NCBI RefSeq assembly: GCF_009299795.1
Contig: NZ_VIGP01000002.1
Location: 186,001-250,000 of the forward strand
Direction of reading: 5' to 3'
Length of the DNA: 64,000 nt
From: Brachybacterium subflavum
GTDB lineage: Bacteria > Actinomycetota > Actinomycetes > Actinomycetales > Dermabacteraceae
Of the stretch, positions 50,314-58,700 are shown one piece after another; the first letter of the stretch is position 1, and each line of letters opens with the position of its first letter. Made by a program: the position numbers and the translations under genes. The notes under the pieces are model-generated. The model was given only the letters and a program-made list of their open reading frames with translations. It did no database searches and was not told the origin of the DNA.

Positions 50314-51377
50314 GGTGACTCCTTCGTCGTGAGGCTCGCGACCGCGCTGCGGATGCCCGCCGGGTCGCCCCGTCTCCCGGGATCCTTCCCGAAGCGTACT
50401 GCGGCGACCTCCGCATCCGTGACATCCGCATGCGCGAGGAGCGCCACCAGGGCGACGCGCACGCGGCCGCCCGCCTCCTCCAGCACCCCGGCGGCCCGCT
50501 CGGGCGACTCGCCGGTGGCCTGGACGAGCATCCGCACGGTGCGCGCGACGAGCTTCGCGTTCGTCGGCCGCACGTCGATCATGAGGTTCTGGAAGGTGGT
50601 GCCGAGCCGCACCATCGTCGCCGTCGACAGGGCGTTGAGCACGAGCTTCTGGGCGGTCGCGGCCTTCATGCGGGTCGAGCCGGTGACCGCCTCGGGGCCG
50701 ACGTCCACGAGCACCGCGACGTCCGCGAGGCGCGCGAGGGGCGCCTGCGGATTGGCCGCGACCAGGCCCGTGGACAGGCCCCGCTCGCGGGCGGCGGCGA
50801 GGGATCCGCGCACGAACGGCGTGCGACCGCTCGCGGCCAGGCCGATCACCACGTCTCCCTCGCCGCACTGCTCGGCGACCAGGTCGGCGCCCGCGTCGGC
50901 GTCGTCCTCCGCCCCCTCGACGGCGCGGGTCATCGCGGCGATGCCGCCCGCGAGGTGCGCGGTGACCATCTGCTCGGTCGCGCTGTAGGTGGGGAGGAGC
51001 TCGACGGCGTCGAGCACGCCCAGGCGGCCCGAGGTGCCCGCGCCCATGTAGTGCACGGTGCTGCCGGCGGCGATGGCCTCGACGCACAGGTCGACGAGGC
51101 GGGCGATGGGCGCGGAGACGGCCTGCACGGCGCCGGCCACGCGGGCGTCCTCCGCGAGGATCGTGTCGACGAGCTCGGGGGCGTCCAGGGTGTCGAGCTC
51201 GTGCGTGCGCGGGTTCCGCTCCTCCGTGGGCGAGGCGAGCGCGATGAGGTCCTGCCAGCGCTCGGCGGGCTCAGCACGGACGGCCGGCTCGGTGGGGGCG
51301 GCCGGCTCGGTGGGGACGGCCGGCTCTGCGTGCGCGGCCGGCTCGGTGGGGGCGTCGGGCTCGGTCTGCTCGGTCAA
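50310..51377 (-). CDS. murQ: N-acetylmuramic acid 6-phosphate etherase
   Basis: 355 residues. The TTG start forms TTGA with the anmK stop and has GGGAGG 7 nt upstream. An N-terminal linker of about 35 residues with Thr-Glu-Pro-Ala repeats is extra to the family. MurQ proper follows: EERNPRTHELDTLDAPELVDTILAED, HYMGAGTSGRLGVLDAVELLPTYSA (SIS domain, sugar-phosphate binding), GLAASGRTPFV and TGSTRMKAATAQKLVLN. It splits MurNAc-6-P into GlcNAc-6-P and D-lactate, the product-side enzyme of AnmK and of a MurNAc kinase. Confidence 0.92.
   Translation of the reverse strand: MTEQTEPDAPTEPAAHAEPAVPTEPAAPTEPAVRAEPAERWQDLIALASPTEERNPRTHELDTLDAPELVDTILAEDARVAGAVQAVSAPIARLVDLCVEAIAAGSTVHYMGAGTSGRLGVLDAVELLPTYSATEQMVTAHLAGGIAAMTRAVEGAEDDADAGADLVAEQCGEGDVVIGLAASGRTPFVRGSLAAARERGLSTGLVAANPQAPLARLADVAVLVDVGPEAVTGSTRMKAATAQKLVLNALSTATMVRLGTTFQNLMIDVRPTNAKLVARTVRMLVQATGESPERAAGVLEEAGGRVRVALVALLAHADVTDAEVAAVRFGKDPGRRGDPAGIRSAVASLTTKESP
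51283..51367. repeat. coding tandem repeat at the murQ N-terminus
   Basis: Imperfect 18-bp units related to CGGCCGGCTCGGTGGGGG are repeated about four to five times. They encode the Thr-Glu-Pro-Ala-rich linker of MurQ. Confidence 0.65.
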
Positions 51378-52777
51378 CGGGCACCTCCCGGGGTGCGGTG
51401 GTCGGGTCCGAGCAGCCGCAGGCGCCGGGGGCGCGGGCGCGCGGCGGGAGCGTCGGACGGATCGGACGTGCCGCGCGGGGCGGCGCGGCACGGATCGAGG
51501 CCGGTGACGGGCACCGGCGGGGTGAGGGAGCCCAGCACGGCGGCGCCGCGGGCGCCGGTGACGGGCCCTCCGTCGGGGCCGACGGGCAGGGCGGGGATGC
51601 CGTGGACGGAGAACCAGCCGATGACGGCCATCAGCAGCGCCTCCTTGGCATCGGAGGGGACGCCCAGGTCATCGCTCGGGCGCAGCGGGACCGGGGCGAG
51701 GAGGGCGGCGAGGCGAGCGCGCAGCACGGGGTTGCGCATGCCGCCTCCGGAGGCGAAGACGACGGATGCGCCGGAGTCGTGCACGATGTCGGCGACGGTG
51801 CGGGCCGTGAGCTCGGTGAGCGTGGCCAGCAGGTCCGGCAGGTCGAGCCGGGCGGCGCGGGGGCTCATGCGTTCGACGTACGCGGCGTCGAAGTGCTCGC
51901 GGCCCGTCGAGCGCGGCAGCGGGAGCGCGAAGAAGGGGTCCGCGAGCAGCTCGGCGAGCGCGCGCTGGTCGACCGTGCCGGAGGCGGCGAGGCGGCCGTC
52001 CTCGTCGCAGTGCATGCGCCCGCCCGTCGCCCGGCGCACGGCAGAGTCGAGGAGGGCGTTGGCAGGGCCGACGTCGCCGGCGCGCACGGTCGGCTCGGTG
52101 GTCCCGGCGGTCCCCCCGGTCCCGGAGGTGCCGTCGGCCTCGGAGGAGCCGCCCGACCCGGCGGCCTCGACGAGCGTCACGTTCGCGATCCCGCCGAGGT
52201 TGAGCACGGCTCCGCCCTCCGCCCCCGCGAGCATCACATCGAGGACCGGGGCGAAGGGGGCGCCCTGACCGCCGCGGGCGACGTCCGCGCTGCGCAGGTC
52301 GTGCAGGACGCTCGTCCCCGTCGCCTCCGCGATGCGGGCGGCGTCCCCGATCTGGAGGGTGCCCTGCACGCGTCCGTCCGCAGCGGCCCAGTGGTGCAGG
52401 GTCTGGCCGTGGGAGACGACGAGGTCGGCGCCCGCGCGGTCCGCTCCGTCAGCGCCGCCCGTGCGCCCGAGCACCCGCGCGGCGACCTCGCCGAGATGGG
52501 CGCCGATCTGCGCGTGCAGCATGTCCCAGGCGGCGACGTCGCTGACCGCGGGCGGGAGCACGTCCAGGATCGCCTCGCGCAGCGGGCCCGGCCAGGGATG
52601 CTCGTCGACGTCCAGCAGCCGTGCCGTGAGCACGTCGGGGTCCGACGGGTGGCGCGCGAGGTCCACCAGGACGGTGTCGACCGCGTCGGCCGAGGTGCCG
52701 GACATCATGCCCAGGACGCGCATCGTGACGGGCTCGCTCAGCGTGCTGGGCTCGCGCATCGTGACGGGCTCGCTCAT
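51374..52777 (-). CDS. anmK: anhydro-N-acetylmuramic acid kinase
   Basis: 467 residues; the ATG overlaps the nagZ stop. Typical motifs: VLGMMSGTSADAVDTVLVD (ATP/sugar site near residue 20), VSHGQTLHHW, GTLQIGDAARIAEATGTSVLHDLRSADVARGGQGAPFAPVLD, and VLNLGGIANVTLV. The segment at about 190-215 is a Gly/Ser/Thr-rich insert, and the C-terminus has a 40-residue Pro/Arg-rich extension. The first 16 residues contain a duplicated SEPVTMR from a 36-bp DNA duplication, so the original start may be the second copy. It phosphorylates and opens 1,6-anhydro-MurNAc to MurNAc-6-P. Confidence 0.93.
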   Translation of the reverse strand: MSEPVTMREPSTLSEPVTMRVLGMMSGTSADAVDTVLVDLARHPSDPDVLTARLLDVDEHPWPGPLREAILDVLPPAVSDVAAWDMLHAQIGAHLGEVAARVLGRTGGADGADRAGADLVVSHGQTLHHWAAADGRVQGTLQIGDAARIAEATGTSVLHDLRSADVARGGQGAPFAPVLDVMLAGAEGGAVLNLGGIANVTLVEAAGSGGSSEADGTSGTGGTAGTTEPTVRAGDVGPANALLDSAVRRATGGRMHCDEDGRLAASGTVDQRALAELLADPFFALPLPRSTGREHFDAAYVERMSPRAARLDLPDLLATLTELTARTVADIVHDSGASVVFASGGGMRNPVLRARLAALLAPVPLRPSDDLGVPSDAKEALLMAVIGWFSVHGIPALPVGPDGGPVTGARGAAVLGSLTPPVPVTGLDPCRAAPRGTSDPSDAPAARPRPRRLRLLGPDHRTPGGAR

Positions 52778-54246
52778 CGCGGCTCCCGCCCGGCGCGCAG
52801 CAGCAGGTCGACGGCGGCGCGCATCATCGTCAGCGAGCTGCCCAGGGTGCTCACGCTCCCCCGGTGCTCGAGGGCGGCGTCCGGGACGCCGGTGTGGACG
52901 AGGATCGCGTCGGGCCGCTCGCGCAGCGCCTCGGCGACGCGCTGGGACTCCGCGGCGTCGGAGCGCGGGAGCCGGGTGACCACGAGGACCTCGGCGGCAC
53001 CGGAGAGATCGCCGGGGCACTGGGCCTCGGTGACGTCCACCCCGCGCTCCCGCAGGGCGGTGACCAGGTGCGGGCTGCGGGAGCCGGAGGCGTGGTCGGC
53101 GCGCACGCGGGCGTCCGCGACCACCACCGGTCCCCCGCTGAGAGCGGCATGGCGGGCGGTGACCGCGCGGCGCGCGGCATCGGCCCCGATCTCGTCGAGG
53201 TCGCGCAGGGTCTCCGGGATGCTCCGGCGCGGCTCGACGCCGCGGCGGATCCGCAGCGAGCGGATGGCGGCGCGGGTCTGCGCGGCCCGTCGGCCGATCT
53301 CCTCCTGGTCCAGACGCCCGCTCTCGAGCGCGGTGAGGATCGCGTCGTGCGCTTCGCGGACCATCTGCGCGGCGTCGCGGCGCAGCGAGGTGCCCAGGCA
53401 CAGCAGGTGCGCGCCCGCCTCGAGCGCGCGCACGGCTGCCTCCCCGAATCCGGGATCGGCGGCGACGGCGGCCATGTCCAGGGCGTCGGTGATCACGAGC
53501 CCGTGGAAGCCGTTCCCGGAGACCTCGTCGAGCAGCGTCGTCGACCAGCGTGAGAGCGAGGCGGGGCCCTCACCCAGGGAGGGCACGAGGATGTGGGCGG
53601 TCATCACCGCATCGAGCCACGGGGCGATCTGGAAGGGGGCGAGGTGCTCGCGGCGCACGTCGCGCGCGGCGAGGTCGATGCGGGGCAGGGCGGTGTGGGA
53701 GTCGACGGAGGTCGCGCCGTGCCCCGGGAAGTGCTTGCCGGTCACGCCCAGTCCGGCGCTGCGCAGGCCGCTGGCCATGGCCCGGCCGTGGCGCGAGACG
53801 CGGTCGGGGTCGTCGCCGTACGAGCGGGTGCCGATCACGGGGTTCGCCGGGTCCGTCGAGACGTCGAGCACCGGGGAGAGCACGAGGTCCATGTCGCAGG
53901 CGGCGAGGAGCTCGCCGAGGGCCTCGCCCGCACGGGTCGTGAGCGCGACCTCGTCGATCTGCCCGAAGGCCCAGGCGCTGGGCAGGGACGAACCGGTCGC
54001 GGCCTGCAGGCGGGAGACGTCCCCGCCCTCCTCGTCGATCGCCACGAGCACCTCGTCGCGGCGCTCGTGGATCGAGGCGGCGAGCGCGGCCGCGGTCTCG
54101 GGATCCGGCGTGTTGTACCCGAACAGGATGATCGAGCCGAGGCCCGCGTCGAGTGCCTCGCCCGCCCAGTCCGGGAGCGTCGTGCCCTCGAGCGGGGCCA
54201 TCAGCAGGGTGAGGACGTCGCGGTCCCAGGCGGGCGTCCCACTCAT
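52774..54246 (-). CDS. nagZ: beta-N-acetylhexosaminidase, glycoside hydrolase family 3 (NagZ-like)
   Basis: 490 residues, no signal peptide, hence probably cytoplasmic. GH3 barrel: LVAIDEEGGDVSRLQ, LSPVLDVSTDPANPVIGTRSYG, VTGKHFPGHGATSVDSHTALP (the KHFPGHG and Asp-Ser-His dyad typical of NagZ) and FHGLVITDALDMAAV with the nucleophile Asp. A C-terminal alpha/beta domain (about 345-490) is present, as in the two-domain Gram-positive enzymes. It removes GlcNAc from imported GlcNAc-MurNAc or anhydro-disaccharides. ATGA overlaps join it to the permease gene and to anmK. Confidence 0.93.
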   Translation of the reverse strand: MSGTPAWDRDVLTLLMAPLEGTTLPDWAGEALDAGLGSIILFGYNTPDPETAAALAASIHERRDEVLVAIDEEGGDVSRLQAATGSSLPSAWAFGQIDEVALTTRAGEALGELLAACDMDLVLSPVLDVSTDPANPVIGTRSYGDDPDRVSRHGRAMASGLRSAGLGVTGKHFPGHGATSVDSHTALPRIDLAARDVRREHLAPFQIAPWLDAVMTAHILVPSLGEGPASLSRWSTTLLDEVSGNGFHGLVITDALDMAAVAADPGFGEAAVRALEAGAHLLCLGTSLRRDAAQMVREAHDAILTALESGRLDQEEIGRRAAQTRAAIRSLRIRRGVEPRRSIPETLRDLDEIGADAARRAVTARHAALSGGPVVVADARVRADHASGSRSPHLVTALRERGVDVTEAQCPGDLSGAAEVLVVTRLPRSDAAESQRVAEALRERPDAILVHTGVPDAALEHRGSVSTLGSSLTMMRAAVDLLLRAGREPR

Positions 54247-55169
54247 CCCTTCACCGCGCCCTGGGTGAGGCCGCTCGCGAGGTTGCGCTGGACCAGGACG
54301 AAGAAGATCACCACGGGCAGGGCGATGATCGTCGAGGCGGCCATCACGGCGCCCCAGTTCGCCGTGTTCTGGGTGAAGAAGCTGCGCAGCCCCACGCCCA
54401 CGGTGTACTTCGAGCTGTCCTGCATGAAGGTCAGCGCGAAGATGAACTCGTTCCAGGCGGTGATGAAGCTGAACACGCTGGTCGCGACGAGGCCCGGGGC
54501 GACCAGCGGGAAGAGGATCGAGCGGAACATGCGCAGCCAGTTCGCGCCGTCCACGTAGGCGGCCTCCTCGAGCTCCTTCGGGACTGCCGCGACGAAGCCC
54601 CGCAGGTTCCAGATCGCGAAGGGCAGGGAGAACGCGAGGTAGACGATGATCAGGCCCAGCATCGAGTTCAGCAGGTGCAGGTTGCGGGCCTGCAGGAACA
54701 GGGGGATCACGAGCGCCTCGAGCGGCACCATCTGCACGAGCAGCACGAGGATCAGCACCTGGGTGCGCAGGCGGAAGCGGAAGCGGGCCACCGCCACGGC
54801 GGCCAGAAGCGCGATCGCCCCGGAGATCAGCACGGTGCCCAGCGCCACGATCGCCGAGTTCTTCACGTAGTCCAGGAATCCGGCATTGACCAGCACGAAG
54901 CGGAAGTTCTTCAGGGTGAACCCGGTGGGCAGCCAGCTCGCGCCGCGCCCCAGCGGATTCGGGTCCACGGCCGTGGAGAGCATCCAGTAGAAGGGGAACA
55001 GCGAGAACATGAGCACCGCCGCGATGCCGACGACCTTGCCGATGGCGGCCGCGATGCGGCGCGGGCTGCGGCGACGGATCGCCGCGCGCTGCGCGGTGCG
55101 CTCGGCGGCGCTCGGCGCGGGGCCGACGGGGGCCGCGGGGGCGGTGCGGGCGGAGGGGGCGGTGCTCAC
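54243..55169 (-). CDS. carbohydrate ABC transporter permease 2 (MalG type)
   Basis: 308 residues. The GTG start overlaps the upstream permease stop (GTGA). Six membrane segments; the EAA loop KELEEAAYVDGANWLRMFRSILFPLVAP contacts the ATPase. The N-terminal 40 residues are Ala/Pro-rich. With permease 1 and the binding protein it forms the membrane part of a CUT1 importer. No ATPase gene is in the operon, so a shared MsiK-type ATPase encoded elsewhere is likely, as in many actinobacteria. Confidence 0.93.
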   Translation of the reverse strand: MSTAPSARTAPAAPVGPAPSAAERTAQRAAIRRRSPRRIAAAIGKVVGIAAVLMFSLFPFYWMLSTAVDPNPLGRGASWLPTGFTLKNFRFVLVNAGFLDYVKNSAIVALGTVLISGAIALLAAVAVARFRFRLRTQVLILVLLVQMVPLEALVIPLFLQARNLHLLNSMLGLIIVYLAFSLPFAIWNLRGFVAAVPKELEEAAYVDGANWLRMFRSILFPLVAPGLVATSVFSFITAWNEFIFALTFMQDSSKYTVGVGLRSFFTQNTANWGAVMAASTIIALPVVIFFVLVQRNLASGLTQGAVKG

Positions 55170-56155
55170 AGCTCGTCCTCCTTCATGAGCGAGCGCATGT
55201 AGATCACGGAGATCACCAGCAGCAGGAGTGTCAGCAGTACGGCGATCGCCGAGCCGCGTCCGTACAGCCCCTGGGCGAAGGACTCCGAGTAGGACCACAC
55301 GCCCAGGTTCATCACGTCGCGGTTGGTGCCGTTGCCGCCGGGCATCAGGTAGATCTGCGTGAAGACCTTGAAGTCCCAGATGGTCGACAGGATGATGCAG
55401 ACCGCGAGGATCGGCCGGATGCCGGGGATGGTCACGCTGCGGAAGCGGGACAGGGGGCCGGCGCCGTCGAGCGCCGCGGCCTCGTAGAGCTCCTTGGGCA
55501 CGGTGCCGAGCCCGGCCAGCACGGTGACGGCGATGAACGGGAACCCGTGGTAGACGACGTTCGCGGTCGCGATGGCGTAGAACGCCCAGCGGTTGGCGAA
55601 CCAGTTCCAGGAGCCGGCCTCCATGATTCCCAGCTGGTCCAGGGTGCTCGCGACCAGCCCGTTCAGGGGGTCGAAGAGCCAGACGAACACATAGGTGCCG
55701 GTGATCGCGGGCACCGCCCAGGCGACCATGATCGCGGTGGTGCAGATACTGCGCCACCAGGTGCCCAGGGTGTTCAGGAACAGGGCGACCACGATCCCGA
55801 CGACCATCGTGAGCACCACGCACACGATCGCGAAACCCACCGTGTTGGGCAGCACCGTGCCCCACAGGAACGGATCGGAGAGGATCTCGGTAAAGTTCGT
55901 CAGGCCCGTGTAGTTCGAGTCCCCGCGGATGAGGTTGCGCAGCCGGTAGTCCTGCACCGACAGGTTCAGCACCCGCACCAGCGGCCAGAGCAGCAGGACC
56001 GCGAGGGTCACCAGTCCCGGGGCGAGCAGCAGCCAGGGAGCGGAGCCGCGCTGGAGGCGTCGGCGCACCGGGACCCGTCGGCGTGCGAGGGTCCCGGTGG
56101 CGTGCGCGGTGTTCTCGTGCGCGGTGTTCTTCGGGGAAGAGGTGCCAGCGCTCAT
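55166..56155 (-). CDS. carbohydrate ABC transporter permease 1 (MalF type)
   Basis: 329 residues; the ATG overlaps the binding-protein stop. Six membrane segments. The EAA loop is KELYEAAALDGAGPLSRFRSVTIPGIRP. The segment VAWAVPAITGTYVFVWLFDPLNGLV between helices and MPGGNGTNRDVMNLGVWSYSESF near the end are typical of MalF-like subunits. Partner of the adjacent permease. Confidence 0.93.
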   Translation of the reverse strand: MSAGTSSPKNTAHENTAHATGTLARRRVPVRRRLQRGSAPWLLLAPGLVTLAVLLLWPLVRVLNLSVQDYRLRNLIRGDSNYTGLTNFTEILSDPFLWGTVLPNTVGFAIVCVVLTMVVGIVVALFLNTLGTWWRSICTTAIMVAWAVPAITGTYVFVWLFDPLNGLVASTLDQLGIMEAGSWNWFANRWAFYAIATANVVYHGFPFIAVTVLAGLGTVPKELYEAAALDGAGPLSRFRSVTIPGIRPILAVCIILSTIWDFKVFTQIYLMPGGNGTNRDVMNLGVWSYSESFAQGLYGRGSAIAVLLTLLLLVISVIYMRSLMKEDEL

Positions 56156-57450
56156 CCGCCGAAGATCTTGTCCATCTCGGTGGCGGCGGCGTCGGCGGCC
56201 TTCTGCGGATCGGTGCCGCCGAGGATGTCGCTGAACAGGGTGGACAGGGTCTTCTTGCCCTCGATCTGACCCCAGGCCGGGGTCACGGGAACGGTGGTGC
56301 CGCCCTCGGTCATCTGCTGGGCGAAGACCTTGGTGAGGTCATCGCCGTCGGAGACGACCTGGTCCAGCGCCTTCTGCTCGCCCGGGAAGTAGTTCGTGTC
56401 CTTGGCCCACTGGGTCGCGAACTCACCGGTGGACATGAGCTTGATGAGCTCGAAGGCGAGCTCGGGCTCCTCGGTCTCGGTGAAGCGGCACAGGAGCGAG
56501 CCGCCCAGGAAGGAGGGCGCGACGGCCTTGTCCTTCGCGGGGATCGTGAAGGCGACGAGGCGCTTGTAGAGGTCCTCGTCGTCGGCCTTGATCGTCGCGG
56601 GCACCCACGAGCCGGTGATGAACATGGCGACCTTGCCCTGCTGGAAGGCGGCCAGGGAGTCCGTCTCGAGCCAGCTCGAGGCGGCAGCGGTCGACGAGTC
56701 GTGCTTCAGCGCGAGATCCGTGTACCAGGTGATGCCCTCGACCGACTCGGTGGAGTCGATCGCGGCCTTCCACGTCCCGCCGGACTCGGTGGCGATGTCG
56801 CCGCCCGCGCCCCAGACGAAGGGCATGCCGGCGAAGGTCGAGCCGCCCGCGATGGGGAACGGGATGATGTCGGGGTTCTTCTTCTTGAGCGTCTCGATCA
56901 TGGACAGCAGGTCGTCCCAGCTGCCGGGCTGCTCGGTCACGCCCGCGTCCTCGAGGATCTTCTTGTCCGCGAGGATCGAGCGGACGCCCGCGTACCAGGG
57001 CATGCCGTAGAGCTCGTCGTCCAGGGTGCCGGCGTCCACGAGGCCCTGCACGAGGCCGTCGCCGATGCCCGCCTTCTCGACGTCCTCGGTGAGGGGGTCG
57101 AGGCCGCCGGCGTCGGCGAACTCGGGGACCCAGGTGGTGCCGACCTCGGCCACGTCCGGGCCGGTGCCGCCGCTCATGGCGGTCACGAACTTGTCGTGCG
57201 CGCCGTCCCAGGGCTGGACCTCGACCTTGAGGGTCGCCCCGGTCTTGTCCTTGAAGGCCTTGCTGATCGCGTCGACGTACTCGTCGGTCTTCGCGTTCGT
57301 GCCCTGCATGATCCACAGGGTGATGGTCTTGTCGGCGTTGGCCTCGGTGTCGGTCGGGTCGCTGCCGCCCGAGCCGCCCGAGCAGGCGGCAAGGCCCAGT
57401 GCGGCGGAGCCGGCGGCTCCGGCGGAGAGAACACCTCGTCGTGAGATCAT
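56152..57450 (-). CDS. sugar-binding lipoprotein of the ABC importer
   Basis: 432 residues. The signal peptide is MISRRGVLSAGAAGSAALGL with a twin Arg, and the lipobox LAAC places the lipidated Cys at 23. Then a Gly/Ser linker and an extracellular solute-binding family 1 fold (ITLWIMQGTNAKTDEYVDAISKAFKDKTGATLKVEVQPWDGAHDKF, GPDVAEVGTTWVPEFADAGGL, GKVAMFITGSWVPATI). First gene of the operon, with GAGGAG before the ATG. By operon content the ligand should be a cell-wall-derived amino sugar such as GlcNAc-MurNAc, GlcNAc or MurNAc. Confidence 0.92.
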   Translation of the reverse strand: MISRRGVLSAGAAGSAALGLAACSGGSGGSDPTDTEANADKTITLWIMQGTNAKTDEYVDAISKAFKDKTGATLKVEVQPWDGAHDKFVTAMSGGTGPDVAEVGTTWVPEFADAGGLDPLTEDVEKAGIGDGLVQGLVDAGTLDDELYGMPWYAGVRSILADKKILEDAGVTEQPGSWDDLLSMIETLKKKNPDIIPFPIAGGSTFAGMPFVWGAGGDIATESGGTWKAAIDSTESVEGITWYTDLALKHDSSTAAASSWLETDSLAAFQQGKVAMFITGSWVPATIKADDEDLYKRLVAFTIPAKDKAVAPSFLGGSLLCRFTETEEPELAFELIKLMSTGEFATQWAKDTNYFPGEQKALDQVVSDGDDLTKVFAQQMTEGGTTVPVTPAWGQIEGKKTLSTLFSDILGGTDPQKAADAAATEMDKIFGG

Positions 57451-57613
57451 CGGAACTCCTCACAGCTGTCGGGTCGGCACGTGCCGGGCGGCACTGTGGA
57501 TATCGTCTCGTCGTCGAGCGATGCGGGAACCGCGTCGAGAAGCAGCGTCATCGAGGATCCGGGGATCCGGGATGACACCCTCCGGGATCGCTCCCGGAGC
57601 CGAACGTCAAGAA

Positions 57614-57645
57614 AACTTCCCTCGCCGATCTTCTATGCTGAAGTT
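57614..57645. promoter_or_regulatory. divergent control region: -10 of the kinase gene and spaced inverted half-sites
   Basis: AACTTC (57614-57619) and GAAGTT (57640-57645) are inverted copies 26 bp apart, start to start. They flank TATGCT (57634-57639), a good -10 for the kinase gene whose GTG lies at 57666. The spacing of about 2.5 helical turns and the position suggest binding of the operon's RpiR regulator; this is inference. Confidence 0.45.
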
Positions 57646-57665
57646 ACCACGATGAAGGAGGTCCC

Positions 57666-58700
57666 GTGCAGGCTCCCCAGGACCGTGACCGAGCTGTGAC
57701 GTCGCCCGTCGTGCTGGTGGCGGACGTCGGCGGCACCCGCAGCAGACTCCTCGTCGCGCCGGTCGATCCGGACGATCCGCCGCTGATGGCCGAGCCCGTC
57801 ACGGGGCCCGGTGCGAACCTGCGCTCGAGCGGCCCCGGAGCGCTCGCGGCGCTCGCCGAGCCGGCCCGTCGCGCCCTCGAGGCGGCAGGGATCGACGGTC
57901 CCGCGGCCGCGCAGGAGCGCGTGGGCGCCGCGGTGCTCGGCCTCGCGGGCAACGGCGCGGCCCGCCGGCGGGAGATCACCGCCGCAGTGGCCGAGACGCT
58001 CGCTCCGCTCGGCATCGAGCCGGGCCGCCTCACGGCGACCGACGACCATCTCACCGCCTTCCTCAGCGCGGGCGTGGGCGAGGACGGCCTGCTGCTGCTC
58101 GCCGGCACCGGTTCGGTGTGCGTGCGCTTCGAGGGCCGCCATCCCGCGGAGCGCTGCGACGGGATGGGGTGGCTGCTCGGGGACGTGGGCTCCGCGGTCT
58201 GGCTGGGGCGCGCCGTGCTGCAGGCCGTCGCCGCGGACATCGACGGCCGCGGACCGCGCACCGGCCTCACCGAGGCGCTCGGCGACGTGCTCGAGCTCGA
58301 TCTGCGCGACGGGCTCGTGCCGCGCTCCGCCACCGGCGATCCGCGACAGGACCTGGTCGCGGCGATCGATCCCCTCTCCCCCGCCGACCTGGGGCGCTTC
58401 GCTCCGCTGCCCGGATCGCTGTGCGAGGACCAGTTCGACGAGGTCGCGCGAGGGATCCTCGATGGCGCGGGCCGGCATTTCTCCCGCACCGTGCAGCGTC
58501 TGGACCCCGAGGCTGCGCTGCCCGTGGTGCTCGCCGGCGGCGTGCTCACGACCCCTGGGCCCATCCACGACGACCTCGTGACCTGGCTCGAGTCGGCGGG
58601 GCGCACCGTGGCCCCGGTCCAGGACGGTCTCGCCGGGGCGCTCCTCCTGGCGCGCGAGGCGGCGGGCGGGCCGGGCGGTCCCATCGGCCCGATCCGATGA
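57666..58700 (+). CDS. BadF/BadG-type N-acetylglucosamine/MurNAc kinase
   Basis: 344 residues; GTG start with AAGGAGG 4 nt upstream. Actin-like ATPase fold: VLVADVGGTRSRLLV (phosphate loop 1, about 15-29), AVLGLAGNGAARRREI, DDHLTAFLSAGVGEDGLLLLAGTGSVCVRF (phosphate loop 2), MGWLLGDVGSAVWLGRA and VVLAGGVL. GDxGSGxxLG is the amino-sugar kinase pattern. Opposite orientation to the recycling operon, sharing its control region. MurK-like kinases phosphorylate MurNAc and GlcNAc; this fits a pathway in which NagZ releases both sugars. Confidence 0.88.
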   Translation: MQAPQDRDRAVTSPVVLVADVGGTRSRLLVAPVDPDDPPLMAEPVTGPGANLRSSGPGALAALAEPARRALEAAGIDGPAAAQERVGAAVLGLAGNGAARRREITAAVAETLAPLGIEPGRLTATDDHLTAFLSAGVGEDGLLLLAGTGSVCVRFEGRHPAERCDGMGWLLGDVGSAVWLGRAVLQAVAADIDGRGPRTGLTEALGDVLELDLRDGLVPRSATGDPRQDLVAAIDPLSPADLGRFAPLPGSLCEDQFDEVARGILDGAGRHFSRTVQRLDPEAALPVVLAGGVLTTPGPIHDDLVTWLESAGRTVAPVQDGLAGALLLAREAAGGPGGPIGPIR

